Source: JAXGXQ01 sp040772685 (lineage in GTDB: Bacteria > Bacillota > Clostridia > Saccharofermentanales > UBA5734). From it: a stretch of 64,000 nt of DNA. The stretch lies in assembly GCA_040772685.1 (NCBI GenBank), contig JAXGXQ010000003.1, positions 1-64,000 of the forward strand, given 5' to 3'. Every line of letters starts with the position of its first letter. Position 1 is the first letter of the stretch. The notes beneath the pieces were generated by a model that saw only the letters and a list, made by a program, of their open reading frames with translations, ran no database searches and was not told where the DNA came from. A program made the translations under genes and the position numbers. Positions 52,686 to 63,700 of the stretch are shown one piece after another.

Positions 52686-55223
52686 ATGAATGATTTTGAA
52701 AAGCTTGGAGTTTTTTATTTAGGGCGCAAATACGACCTTGAAAACGGTAAACAAGGTGAGGGCCTTCTGCTTTATGACTCAAAAGACCTGACAACCCATG
52801 GGGTTTGTGTCGGCATGACAGGCAGCGGCAAAACCGGACTCTGTATTGGCTTGCTGGAAGAAGCCGCGATGGACAACATTCCGGCCATTATCATCGATCC
52901 AAAAGGTGATATGGCAAATCTACTGCTTTCTTTTCCTGATCTCAGCCCGGACGATTTCCTCCCCTGGATAAATCACGATGACGCCCGGAAAAAGAACCTC
53001 GAGCCAGAAGCATACGCAGCCCAACAGGCAGAGCTTTGGCAAAAGGGGCTTGCCGCCTGGGGTCAGGATGGCGAAAGAATTCGCACCATGCGGCAAAACG
53101 CTGATTTTGTAATCTATACACCGGGCAGCACAGCAGGGGTACCAGTCTCAATCCTGAAATCTTTCGCTGTACCGCCAGCAGAAGTAATTGCTGATCCTGA
53201 ACTTTTACGCGAACAGGTCAGTGGCACTGCGTCCAGTCTGCTTGGCTTAATCGGGGTTGACGCTGATCCCATCAAGAGCCGCGAACATATTTTGCTTTCC
53301 AACATTATTCTGGAACAGTGGCAACTAGGCCGCGACTTGCAGCTTGCTGACTTGATCACGCTCATCCAGCAACCCGCCTTCACAACAGTCGGCGTAATGC
53401 CGCTCGATTCTTTCTTCCCGCCTAAGGATCGGCTCTCTCTGGCTCTGCTATTCAACAACCTGCTGGCTTCGCCTGGTTTCGCAGCCTGGCTTGCTGGTGA
53501 ACCGCTGGATATTGACCAGATCCTCTATTCACCTGCCGGCAAACCGAAAATTTCGATCTTTTCCATTGCCCACTTGAGTGACCCTGAAAGAATGTTTTTC
53601 GTTTCACTGCTGTTAAATCAGGTTCTGGCCTGGACCAGAACCCAGTCCGGTACCAGCAGCCTGCGCGCAATTCTTTACATGGATGAAATTTTCGGTTACT
53701 TTCCACCGGTAGCCAACCCGCCCAGCAAGGCACCTCTGCTTACGCTGCTGAAACAAGCCCGTGCCTATGGTTTGGGGATCATGCTGACAACCCAGAACCC
53801 TGTAGACCTCGATTATAAAGGCCTTGCCAATACTGGCACCTGGTTCATCGGACGTTTGCAGACAGAACGCGACAAACAACGAGTGCTTGAAGGGCTTGAA
53901 GGAGCCTCAGCCACACAGGGAGTCGCTTTCAACCGCGGCCGCATGGAGCAGATCCTTGCCGGTCTGGGTAACCGCGTTTTTCTTATGCATAACGTGCATG
54001 AATCAGAACCTGCTTTGTTTGAAACCCGCTGGTGCATGTCCTATCTTCGCGGACCGCTGACACGGACGCAAATTCAAAAGCTCCAGCCTGGAAGTCATTC
54101 GGGTGCAGACACCCAGCCGGCGGCAAATGCAACAATTGAGGCATCTACACGGATAACAACCGCACCTGTTGCTCAGTTAACAGAAAACCCGACAACACCG
54201 ACAACGTCGGTTGCTCCGGTAACAACAACGGTTGAGCAGGCTGCTGCAATTTCACCAGCTGCGGCTGGAGGGCAGCCACCTGTGTTGCCGCACGAAATAC
54301 GACAGTGCTATATGCCATTGCGAAGCCGCGGCACAGCAGGAGATTCACTGATTTATCGCCCAATGGTATTGGCAGATGTTGAGATCGGTTTCCGTAATGC
54401 CAAGGCCGGGGTGCAACAGGTTGATTCACGAACCTTTGTCAGCGAGATTATGGACAGTGTTTATCCCGTCGACTGGAACACTTCCACTCTCATTGAAATG
54501 GCAGTTACAGACATGGACAGCAGTGGCGCGCCCAATGCGACATTTTCGCCATTACCGCCAGCTGCCGCCGCAGCCAAGAATTACACAACCTGGAACCGCG
54601 ATCTGGTCAACTGGATTTATCAGACACAACAGCTTGTACTGCAACAAAGCCCAAAAATGAAAATCACCTCAATGCCGGATGAATCTGAACGCGATTTCCG
54701 CATTCGCCTAAGTCAGGAAACTCATGAGGCGCGCGATGCTGAGATCGAAACGCTGCGCCAGAAATATGCCAAACAAGTTCAGTCTCTTGAAGAAAAAATC
54801 CGTAAAGCAGAACAGGCGGTGGAGCGAGAGAAAGATCAGGCAAACCAGCAGAAAATGCAAACCGCCATTTCCTTAGGCGCCACAATTTTCAGCTCTTTCC
54901 TGGGCAAGAAAAAAGTCAGCGCTACTTCGCTTGGACGTGCTACTACGGCTGTACGCGGTGCGAGCCGTGCGGTCAAAGAGAGTGGGGATGTCAACCGTTC
55001 GAAGGAAACAGTGGAAGCTTACAAAGCTCAGCTGCAGGAGCTGACAGAACGTTTTGAGGCTGATTCTGAACAGCTGGCGGAGAAATTGGACGCAGCCAAC
55101 ACTGAACTAATTGAGCTGGTAATCCGACCTACAAAATCCGACATCCGCGTAAAAGCGCTGGTATTGGTCTGGATGCCGTATTTCCAAAAAACAGACGGGA
55201 CTGTTGAATCGGCCTGGTCCTGA
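52686..55223 (+). CDS. HerA-like P-loop ATPase with C-terminal coiled coils
   Basis: An 845-residue protein of the HerA/FtsK-type ATPase group (DUF87, COG0433). Walker A GMTGSGKTG is at 43-51 and Walker B ILYMDEI at 329-335; TTQNP at about 372-376 is the usual sensor segment. After about residue 465 there is a Thr/Ala/Pro-rich linker, then a second conserved region, then coiled coils (about 685-730 and 770-815) around a short Gly/Ala hydrophobic stretch. The start is the ATG with AAAGGA upstream; an earlier one adds 25 unrelated residues. No NurA nuclease, SIR2 or other defence partner is adjacent. It may move on DNA, but its role is not known. Confidence 0.8.
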   Translation: MNDFEKLGVFYLGRKYDLENGKQGEGLLLYDSKDLTTHGVCVGMTGSGKTGLCIGLLEEAAMDNIPAIIIDPKGDMANLLLSFPDLSPDDFLPWINHDDARKKNLEPEAYAAQQAELWQKGLAAWGQDGERIRTMRQNADFVIYTPGSTAGVPVSILKSFAVPPAEVIADPELLREQVSGTASSLLGLIGVDADPIKSREHILLSNIILEQWQLGRDLQLADLITLIQQPAFTTVGVMPLDSFFPPKDRLSLALLFNNLLASPGFAAWLAGEPLDIDQILYSPAGKPKISIFSIAHLSDPERMFFVSLLLNQVLAWTRTQSGTSSLRAILYMDEIFGYFPPVANPPSKAPLLTLLKQARAYGLGIMLTTQNPVDLDYKGLANTGTWFIGRLQTERDKQRVLEGLEGASATQGVAFNRGRMEQILAGLGNRVFLMHNVHESEPALFETRWCMSYLRGPLTRTQIQKLQPGSHSGADTQPAANATIEASTRITTAPVAQLTENPTTPTTSVAPVTTTVEQAAAISPAAAGGQPPVLPHEIRQCYMPLRSRGTAGDSLIYRPMVLADVEIGFRNAKAGVQQVDSRTFVSEIMDSVYPVDWNTSTLIEMAVTDMDSSGAPNATFSPLPPAAAAAKNYTTWNRDLVNWIYQTQQLVLQQSPKMKITSMPDESERDFRIRLSQETHEARDAEIETLRQKYAKQVQSLEEKIRKAEQAVEREKDQANQQKMQTAISLGATIFSSFLGKKKVSATSLGRATTAVRGASRAVKESGDVNRSKETVEAYKAQLQELTERFEADSEQLAEKLDAANTELIELVIRPTKSDIRVKALVLVWMPYFQKTDGTVESAWS

Positions 55224-55224
55224 G

Positions 55225-56346
55225 TCAGGTTTCTACGATTATCAACGGCACCAGCATTTCCTCTTTGAGCAATCCGGCATGATGACCCTTGAACAGGGTC
55301 ATCGGCCGCTCAAAGCAGGTTCTGTAACGCAAGATCGATTTGCCGATGCCGCAAGCCACGAAATCGCCGACAAAATCGTCAACCTTCGGGTGTGCCTTGC
55401 CCGGCCCGAATAATCCGCGGTCAAAAGCCTCGGCGCGCGACATCAACAAAAATTCTTCGCCCAGTAGAATGCTGAAGGTTTGCCTGAAATCACGCAGGCG
55501 TGCCGGCTTGACAAATAAAGAGGCAGCGCGGCCTTCAATAGATGGCGGCATTATCAAGCATTCGTCGAGTGCCGGGATGTCGTTAATTATTATGTCGCGT
55601 TCAATCTCAACTTGGCCGTGATCGGCTGAAATGATAAAGAGAGTATCCTTGAGTTCTGTTGCCAGCTCAGTCAGCATCGCGTCATAAGCCTGAATTTCCT
55701 GTACTGCTTTTTCGCAGTACGGTCCATCCCGGTGCATCAGCGAATCAGGCTCGTACCAATAAGCGGCGATCAGCTGATTTTCGCCATTCAGACAATATTC
55801 GCGGATCTTCGCGACCAGCTGACTCATTGAACTGACTCCGGCTTCGGCGAATGGCGGCAGAATGCGTCGGCATTGAGCCGGGATTCCGCCGGCTTGCCGC
55901 ACCTCACAAGTTTTGTCATTGAAAGGCAGAAATGTTTGTGCCGGCGAAGGTTTAATTTCGATTCCGGTCATCGTATCGCGGTCAAGAAAAACGTCAACCG
56001 AACGACCGAATTCTTTAAAAAACAAACTCCAGCCCAGCCAGCCATGTTCAAGCGGCGACATCCCTGTCTGATAAGTGGTAATCGCCGCTGCGGTAGTAGA
56101 AGGGTAAACCGAAGTGATTGTATGAACAATGTGCTGCCGCAGGAAGCTTTCCGGGGGCAAGGCATGTTCGAGGAAGTCAACACCCATGCCATCAAGAATC
56201 AAAAACACCCGGTTACGGTGCCGCCTGACGAGATAAGAATCAAGCAAAGTCAGGGTGGGATGGGGCGTTTCAATGTCATATGCCCGGAACACCGAACTGG
56301 CTAAATTTAGAATACTATTCTCATAGTCAGGAAATACCAGTGACAT
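55225..56346 (-). CDS. Alkaline phosphatase superfamily protein, nucleotide pyrophosphatase/phosphodiesterase type
   Basis: A 373-residue metal hydrolase. LILDGMGVDFL holds the first metal Asp, SVYPSTTAAAITTYQTG holds the nucleophile Thr, and ISADHGQ carries metal ligands near residue 245. These fit the NPP branch of the superfamily. There is no signal peptide, so it is probably cytoplasmic. GGAGG precedes the ATG. Its stop codon is separated from the convergent HerA-like gene by one base. Confidence 0.85.
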   Translation of the reverse strand: MSLVFPDYENSILNLASSVFRAYDIETPHPTLTLLDSYLVRRHRNRVFLILDGMGVDFLEHALPPESFLRQHIVHTITSVYPSTTAAAITTYQTGMSPLEHGWLGWSLFFKEFGRSVDVFLDRDTMTGIEIKPSPAQTFLPFNDKTCEVRQAGGIPAQCRRILPPFAEAGVSSMSQLVAKIREYCLNGENQLIAAYWYEPDSLMHRDGPYCEKAVQEIQAYDAMLTELATELKDTLFIISADHGQVEIERDIIINDIPALDECLIMPPSIEGRAASLFVKPARLRDFRQTFSILLGEEFLLMSRAEAFDRGLFGPGKAHPKVDDFVGDFVACGIGKSILRYRTCFERPMTLFKGHHAGLLKEEMLVPLIIVET

Positions 56347-56367
56347 ATCGTACCTCCAATAAGTCCG

Positions 56368-56859
56368 CTATTCAGGTTGTAAGATGCTGCAAAGCACAGC
56401 ATCTGCCGCACTGATCAGGTCAGCAGGCGAAAGTATGATTTGCGCGCCGCGGATTCCTGCGCTGATCGCTATTTCACTTTGCTGATTTACGGATTCATCC
56501 AGATAGTATGGATACTGTTTCTTCATCCCGATTGGTGAACAACCACCACGGATATACCCGGTCACAGCCAGTATGTCTTTTGTGGGGATAAGCTCCACCC
56601 TTTTATTGCCGCTGACTGTTGCCAGCTTTTTCAAGTCGGCATTACAATGAACCGGCAAACCGCAAGTCAGATAACCAGTACGATCGCCTTTAGCAACCAG
56701 TGTTTTATAAACCTGGTCCGGCTCCAGGCCGATTTGAGCTGCGACATGTATGCCCGAAAGATCAGACTCATCAACTTCATAAGTACGAGTTGCATAAGCA
56801 ATTTTTCTGGCAGACAGAATGCGCATAGCATTGGTTTTGGGCGCCTTTGGTTTTGGCAT
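56368..56859 (-). CDS. ybaK: Cys-tRNA(Pro)/Cys-tRNA(Cys) deacylase YbaK
   Basis: A 163-residue editing enzyme that removes cysteine from tRNA(Pro). The YbaK/EbsC pattern is clear: TNAMRILSARKIAY, GLEPDQVYKTLVAKGD and TGYIRGGCSPIGMKKQYP. GGAG precedes the ATG. It is 21 bp upstream of the phosphatase gene and may be co-transcribed with it. Confidence 0.9.
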   Translation of the reverse strand: MPKPKAPKTNAMRILSARKIAYATRTYEVDESDLSGIHVAAQIGLEPDQVYKTLVAKGDRTGYLTCGLPVHCNADLKKLATVSGNKRVELIPTKDILAVTGYIRGGCSPIGMKKQYPYYLDESVNQQSEIAISAGIRGAQIILSPADLISAADAVLCSILQPE

Positions 56860-57264
56860 TGTTTTTTCTCCTGAGTGACGACGATGACCGCGCTCATATT
56901 CATCAATGATTCAACTAATGATTCCCTTAATCAGTGAATGTATCTGTTGATTATAAATTCTTCTCTTAAATGTATTCTATACTATCAGCTGCCAGATTCA
57001 GCATCATTTTGAGCAATCAGGGGCAAGTTTTTATTACTGACAGGCCACAGCAAAAACATGTCAGCACTGTTTTACTTATGAATTGTTTTACTTATGAATT
57101 ATTAAGTAATGAAGCTGAAAATATTTGGTATGCTTTGTTACCGATGCAAGACAAAATTTATTGTACTTTAGGTGTAAGTACAAATTAGATTATATAATTC
57201 TATATGATTATAATGGTAGTTGATAAATTTCATTCGAATAGCAGCAACCGCAAGTCGCATGGTT
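56860..57264. other. Noncoding region upstream of the riboswitch
   Basis: AT-rich, with no supported gene. A 72-codon frame at 56970-57188 has no ribosome binding site, runs through a tandem duplication and looks like noncoding sequence. Confidence 0.6.
57068..57099 (+). repeat. 16-bp tandem duplication
   Basis: TGTTTTACTTATGAAT occurs twice head to tail (57068-57083 and 57084-57099) in noncoding DNA. Confidence 0.9.
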
Positions 57265-57284
57265 TATAATTATTGTATACCAAG
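57265..57284 (+). promoter_or_regulatory. Candidate adhesin promoter -10 and operator, copy C
   Basis: TATAAT (57265-57270) is followed by ATTGTATACCAAG (57272-57284), identical over 13 bases to the word in the liv promoter in the same orientation relative to transcription. No good -35 is seen, so the promoter may need an activator. The riboswitch aptamer begins about 80 nt downstream. Confidence 0.45.
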
Positions 57285-57327
57285 CTGACACAGATTTTGA
57301 AACTTGATAATCGAATACGGATTGGCG

Positions 57328-57479
57328 AGGATGCTTAACCCCTCAGGGAACGCATCCTGAAAAGGGCAACCGGAATTAAAGTTCCGCACGCAAAGTCAGG
57401 AGTCTAAAGGTCATAAATTGTTAATCTGATTATATTTATGTCCCATGATCGTCCGACTGCCAGGACACGTATTTGATTA
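57328..57479 (+). ncRNA. Probable cyclic-di-GMP-I riboswitch (GEMM-I)
   Basis: The conserved aptamer core is visible: AGGGCAA at 57363-57369; hairpin CGGAA/TTCCG (57371-57375 with 57382-57386); ACGCAAAG at 57388-57395; AGTCTAA at 57401-57407; a CATAAAT/ATTTATG stem (57412-57418 with 57434-57440); and GCCAGG at 57459-57464. TCCTG (57355-57359) can pair with CAGGA (57461-57465) as the closing P1 stem. An upstream hairpin AGGATGC/GCATCCT (57328-57334 with 57352-57358) uses the same 5' P1 bases, so the two folds exclude each other. Identification is by eye against the GEMM-I consensus. Placement before a giant surface protein is a common context for this class. Confidence 0.75.
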
Positions 57480-57728
57480 ATCTGAATGTTAGGCGAGTTT
57501 GCTCAAAGCTTACCGGTAAATTTTGTTTGCTTCTCATTTATACTTTTTTCAATTCATTAATAAACACATTTTTCTTTAGTTGATGCCGGTTAATACCGGT
57601 ATTTTAATTTAACTGACCTCACTTTATCCGTATCTGATTATCAACAGCTCTTTCAAGCAGGCGCATCTGTCCTTACCTGGCTTGAATTCGCAAACACACA
57701 ACAGAGAATATCTTGTGAGGTGTTGAAA
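57480..57728 (+). promoter_or_regulatory. Leader between riboswitch and adhesin; possible expression platform
   Basis: 249-bp leader. A short hairpin CCGGT-TAAT-ACCGG (57586-57599) is followed by ATTTTAATTT and may be a weak terminator. The self-complementary ACCGGT at 57512-57517 can pair instead with ACCGGT at 57595-57600, which would break that hairpin. GAGGTG lies six bases before the adhesin ATG. Confidence 0.35.
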
Positions 57729-60700
57729 ATGAAAAAACTAATTAATCAAACTTTGGAGCCGCTTACAGGCGGCCGAACCCTGTTACAAAGCAAAAGGCTC
57801 AGAAGTCTGACCAGTGTGTTGCTGACACTGGTTCTGATTCTGGGCCTGTTGCCGGCCATGCCCTTAATGGCAGCCGGCCCTGCCCCCGGCGAAGTAACAA
57901 TCAATAAGACTTCCGTGCGTGTAGGCAACACACGCGATTACGATGTTACTCTGACCGTCAAGGGCGAACCGCTGGAGACTCCGGTCAAGAACGACATTGT
58001 GTTAGTGCTTGACCAGTCAGGCAGCATGGCGTGGGGTATTACCGGCAACCAGAATCCCGGTGCCGGCAATCGGCGTTGGGACATTTTGAAGGCAGCGGCT
58101 GACAACTTTGTCAATCAAGTGCTGTCAACTGAATTAGCCCCTCATAACCGCATAGCCGTAGTTTCTTATTCCGGTTCATCCGGGCGAAATGATACAGCCT
58201 GGAACGACTCCTGGGAAAGAATCGACTTCAGTAATAACGCGGCTGCGGTAAAGAACAGCTATGGCTCCCTCAGTCCCAGCGGCGGTACTAATGTAGAAGC
58301 GGGGTTCCTGGAAGCAGATGAAACCATGGACGGCGCCCGCGCCGCTGCCGATAAATATGTAATTCTTCTTTCGGACGGTCAGCCTACTTATCGGTACGAT
58401 AACAGTGGCATAACTGTGGGCAACGGTAATGATTACGATGCGCAGCACACGGCTGACGCTATTGGGCGCGCCCAGGCGATCAAGACTAACCACCCTGGCA
58501 CAAAGATTTTCACAATTGGCATTAACACAGATTCAGACGCAACAAGAAGATCCAACCTGTTGGCGACTCTTAACCCTTCAGGCAGCAACAAGTATCAGGA
58601 CAAGTTCTTCGAAATCACGACGGCCGCAGGTATGAACGCCGTGTTCGCTGAACTGGCTACCCTTATTACTGCCTCAACAGTCGCGACTGATGCAGTTGTT
58701 AAAGATTATATTGAAAATGGCTTCAGCTTTGTAAACTTTATTTCAATGGATCCCGCCGCCTCGGCATCGCACGGCAGCGGTATTATCACCTGGAACCTGG
58801 GCAGTATCACTAATACCACCAAGACTTTAAAATTCCGGGTTCACGCCTCTGATCCGATCTACGGTGCAGCATTTACGAACGACTATACTGATCCGGATTC
58901 AGGCGCTGATCTGACCTTTACGCCGGTGTCGGCCAACACCAAATATTCAGGTGTAACAACGCTTGATTTCCCGCAGCCTTCTGTGCCAGTTCCGCCGATC
59001 GCGGTGAACGATGCTTATGAAACCACAGTTGGTGCTACCTTAACAATCAATGCTGCCAACGGGGTTCTCAAGAACGATAAATCAACTGATCACCGTCAGG
59101 ATGGCGGTACGGCAACTTCAATCAATAATTCCGTCACGGTAGTCAGCGGTCCGGCCCACGGCACCCTGACCCAGAACCCGGACGGCTCTTTCACCTATGT
59201 GGCTGATTCCAGCTATATCGGCGATGTTACCTATACTTATCAGATTAAAACCAAGGTGGTAATTAATGGTGTTGAAACCGTACTTACCGATACCGCCGTG
59301 GTCACTATTCACATTAAGGGTTACAAACTTAACGTGGAAAAAACCAGTACGACAACTGAAATCACAGCGGCCGGCCAGGTAGTACCGTATACATTTACGG
59401 TTACCAACACCGGCAATACCACTTTGACAGAAATCACTGTCGTGGACCTGCTGCTTGATGCCCCGGCCACTTATGTTTCCGGCGATACGAATGGGGACGA
59501 CAAGCTGCAAACAACTGAAACCTGGGTTTACACGGGCAGCCGTACAGTTACCCAGGCTGAAATTGATGCCGGCGGCAACCTTACCAACACTGTTACCGCT
59601 GACTCCAAAGAATCAGCTCCCGATACTGACAATCACAGTATCCCGATCAGAAAAACAGCAGCGCTTAACCTCACCAAGACCGGCAGCTTTAACGCCGGCG
59701 CTAACGGTGTAGCAGATGTTGGCGAGCTGATCACCTACAACTTCACCATTGCCAATACCGGCAATGTGACCTTGACTGGTGTCACACTTAACGACCCGCT
59801 GCTGGGCGGAGCGATTACGCTTTCCGCGACAACCATCCCGGTAGGCGGCTTCGTAACCGGCACTGCCACCTACGCAGTCACTCAGGCCAACATTAACGCC
59901 GGTAAGGTAGACAACACCGCCACAGCCGATTCCAACCAGACCGGTCCGGATACCGATTCTGAGACAGTCAACCTGCCGCAGAACGCCGCGCTCAACCTCA
60001 CCAAAACCGGCAGCTTTGCCGCCGGCGCTAATGGTGTGGCAGATGTGGGCGAGCTGATCACCTACAACTTCACCATTGCCAATACCGGTAATGTGACGCT
60101 GACTGGTGTCACGCTTAACGACCCGCTATTGGGCGGAGCGATTACGCTTTCCGCGACAACCATCCCGGTAGGCGGTTCTGTAACCGGTACTGCCACCTAC
60201 GCAGTCACCCAGGCCGACATCAACGCCGGCAAGGTGGATAACACCGCGACAGCCGATTCCAACCAGACTGGTCCGGATACCGATTCTGAGACAGTAAACC
60301 TGCCGCAGAACGCTGCGCTCAACCTCACCAAAACCGGCAGCTTTGCCGCTGGCGCTAACGGTGTAGCGGATGTTGGCGAGCTGATCACCTACAACTTCAC
60401 CATTGCCAATACCGGTAATGTGACGCTGACTGGTGTAACGCTTAACGACCCGCTGCTGGGCGGAGCAATTACCCTTTCCGCGACAACCATCCCGGTAGGC
60501 GGTTCTGTAACCGGTACTGCCACCTACGCAGTCACTCAGGCCGACATCAACGCCGGCAAGGTGGATAATACCGCAACCGCTGATTCCGACCAGACTGGCC
60601 CGGACACTGATTCTGAGACAGTCAACCTGCCGCAGAACGCCGCGCTCAACCTCACCAAAACCGGCAGCTTTGATGCCGGCGCTGACGGCTTTGCCGATGT

Positions 60701-63700
60701 GGGCGAGCTGATCACCTACAACTTCACAATTGTCAATACCGGCAATGTGACGCTGATCGGTGTCACATTGACCGACCCGCTGCTGGGCGGAGCGATTGCG
60801 CTTTCCGCGACAACCATCCCGGTGGGCGGTTCCGTAACCGGTACAGCGACTTATCCTGTCACCCAGGCCGACATCAACGCCGGCAAGGTGGATAATACCG
60901 CAACCGCTGATTCCAACCAGACCGGCCCGGATACCGATTCTGAGACAGTCAACCTGCCGCAGAACGCCGCGCTCAACCTCACCAAGACCGGCAGTCTTGA
61001 CGCCGGTGAAGACGGCTATGCTGATGCCGGCGAGCTGATCACCTACAGCTTCACCATCACTAATACCGGCAATGTCACCCTGACCGGTGTCACCCTAAAT
61101 GACCCGCTGTTGGGCGGAGCAATTACGCTTTCCGCGACAACCATCCCGGTAGGCGGTTCTGTAACCGGCACAGCCAACTACGTTCTCACTCAGGCAGATG
61201 TCGATGCCGGCAAGGTGGACAATACCGCCACAGCCGATTCCAACCAGACTGACCCGGATACCGATTCCGAGACAGTCAACCTACCGCAGAAACCTGACCT
61301 TACACTGGTCAAGACCGGCAGCTTTGCCGCCGGCGCTGATGGTGTGGCCCAACCGGGCGAGCTGATTACTTACAGCTTCACTGTTACAAACACCGGTAAC
61401 GTCACGCTGACCGGTGTCACGCTTAACGACCCGCTGCTGGGCGGAGCAATCGCGCTTTCCGCGACAACCATCCCGGTGGGCGGCTTCGTAACCGGCACCG
61501 CTACCTATCCTGTCACCCAGGCCGACATCAACGCCGGCAAGGTGGACAACACCGCAACCGCTGATTCCGACCAGACTGGTCCGGATACCGATAGCGAAAA
61601 AGTCAACCTGCCGCAGAACGCCGCGCTCAATCTCACCAAAACCGGCAGCTTTGCCGCCGGTGCTGATGGTGTGGCCCAACCGGGCGAGCTGATCACCTAC
61701 AACTTCACAATTGCCAATACCGGCAATGTGACGCTGACCGGTGTCACGCTTAATGACCCGCTGCTGGGCGGAGCGATTACGCTTTCCGCCACCACCATCC
61801 CGGTAGGCGGTTCCGTAACCGGTACAGCGACCTATCCTGTCACCCAGGCCGATATCAACGCCGGCAAGGTGGACAATACCGCGACAGCCGATTCCGACCA
61901 GACTGGTCCGGATACCGATAGCGAAAAAGTCAACCTGCCGCAGAACGCCGCGCTCAACCTCACCAAAACCGGCAGCTTTGCCGCCGGCGCTAATGGTGTA
62001 GCGGATGTCGGCGAGCTGATCACCTACAACTTCACAGTTGCCAATACCGGCAATGTGACGCTGACCGGCGTGACGCTTAACGACCCGCTGCTGGGCGGAG
62101 CGATTACGCTTTCCGCGACAACCATCCCGGTAGGCGGTTCCGTAACCGGCACTGCCACCTATCCTGTCACCCAGGCCGACATCAACGCCGGCAAGGTGGA
62201 CAATACCGCGACAGCCGATTCCGACCAGACTGGTCCGGATACCGATTCCGCGAAAGTCAACCTGCCGCAGAACGCCGCGCTCAACCTCACCAAAACCGGC
62301 AGCTTTGCCGCCGGCGCTGATGGCTTTGCCGATGTGGGTGAGCTGATCACCTACACCTTCACCGTTACCAACACCGGTAACGTCACCCTGACCGGTGTCA
62401 CAGTGACCGACCCGCTGCTAAGCAGCCCGATTACGCTTTCCGCCACAACCATCCCGGTAGGCGGTTCTGTAACCGGCACTGCCACCTACGCAGTCACTCA
62501 GGCCGACATCAACGCCGGCAAGGTCTATAACCTGGCCACTGCCGATTCCGAAGAATCACCGCCTGATGAGGACGATGAAGAAACACCGCTGCCGCAGAAT
62601 CCTAAACTCGCGCTGGTCAAGACCAGCAGCTTCGACGCTGGTGAAGACGGTTTTGCCGATGTCGGCGAGCTGATCACCTACACCTTTACAGTAGCCAATA
62701 TCGGCAATGTCACCCTGACCGGTGTCACAGTGACTGACCCGCTGCTGAGCAGCCCGATTACCCTTTCCGCGACAACTATCCCGGTGGGCGGCTCCGTAAC
62801 CGGCACTGCCACCTACGTTGTCACTCAGGCTGATATCGACGCCGGCAAGGTCTATAACCTGGCCACTGCCGATTCTGAAGAATCACCGCCTGATGAGGAC
62901 GATGAAGAAACACCGCTGCCGCAGAATCCTAAACTCGCGCTGGTCAAGACCGGTAGCTTTGGCGCCGGTGAAGACGGCTTTGCCGATGTCGGCGAGCTGA
63001 TTACCTACACCTTCACCGTTACCAACATCGGTAACGTCACCCTGACCGGTGTCACAGTGACCGACCCGCTGCTGAGCAGCCCGATTACGCTTTCCGCGAC
63101 AACTATTCCGGTGGGTGGTTCCGTAACCGGCACAGCCACCTACGTTGTCACTCAGGCTGATATCGATGCCGGCAAGGTCTATAACCTGGCCACTGCCGAT
63201 TCTGAAGAATCACCGCCTGATGAGGATGATGAAGAAACACCGCTGCCGCAGAACCCTAAACTCGCGCTGGTCAAAACCAGCAGCTTCGACGCCGGTGCAG
63301 ACGGCTTTGCCGATGTGGGCGAGCTGATCACCTACACCTTCACCATCACCAACACCGGTAATGTAACTCTGACTGGTGTCAGCGTGACCGACCCGCTGCT
63401 GAGCAGCCCGATTACCCTTTCCGCGACAACTATCCCGGTGGGCGGCTCCGTAACCGGCACAGCCACCTACGTTGTCACTCAGGCTGATATTGACGCCGGC
63501 GAGGTCTATAACCTGGCCACTGCCGATTCTGAAGAATCACCGCCTGATGAGGATGATGAAGAAACACCGCTGCCGCAGAATCCTAAACTCGCGCTGGTCA
63601 AAACCAGCAGCTTCGACGCCGGTGCAGACGGCTTTGCCGATGTGGGCGAGCTGATCACCTACACCTTTACAGTAGCCAATATCGGTAACGTCACCCTGAC

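Noticed and set aside
52686..55223. HerA-NurA type defence system
   Set aside because: No nuclease, SIR2 or DUF4297 gene is adjacent, so a defence system cannot be claimed from this window.
56970..57188. Possible 72-residue protein upstream of the riboswitch
   Set aside because: No ribosome binding site, contains a tandem DNA duplication and has no recognisable pattern.
60197..62350. Series of 63-codon minus-strand frames, each 327 bp or a multiple apart
   Set aside because: They are mirror images of the protein repeats and have no start signals of their own.
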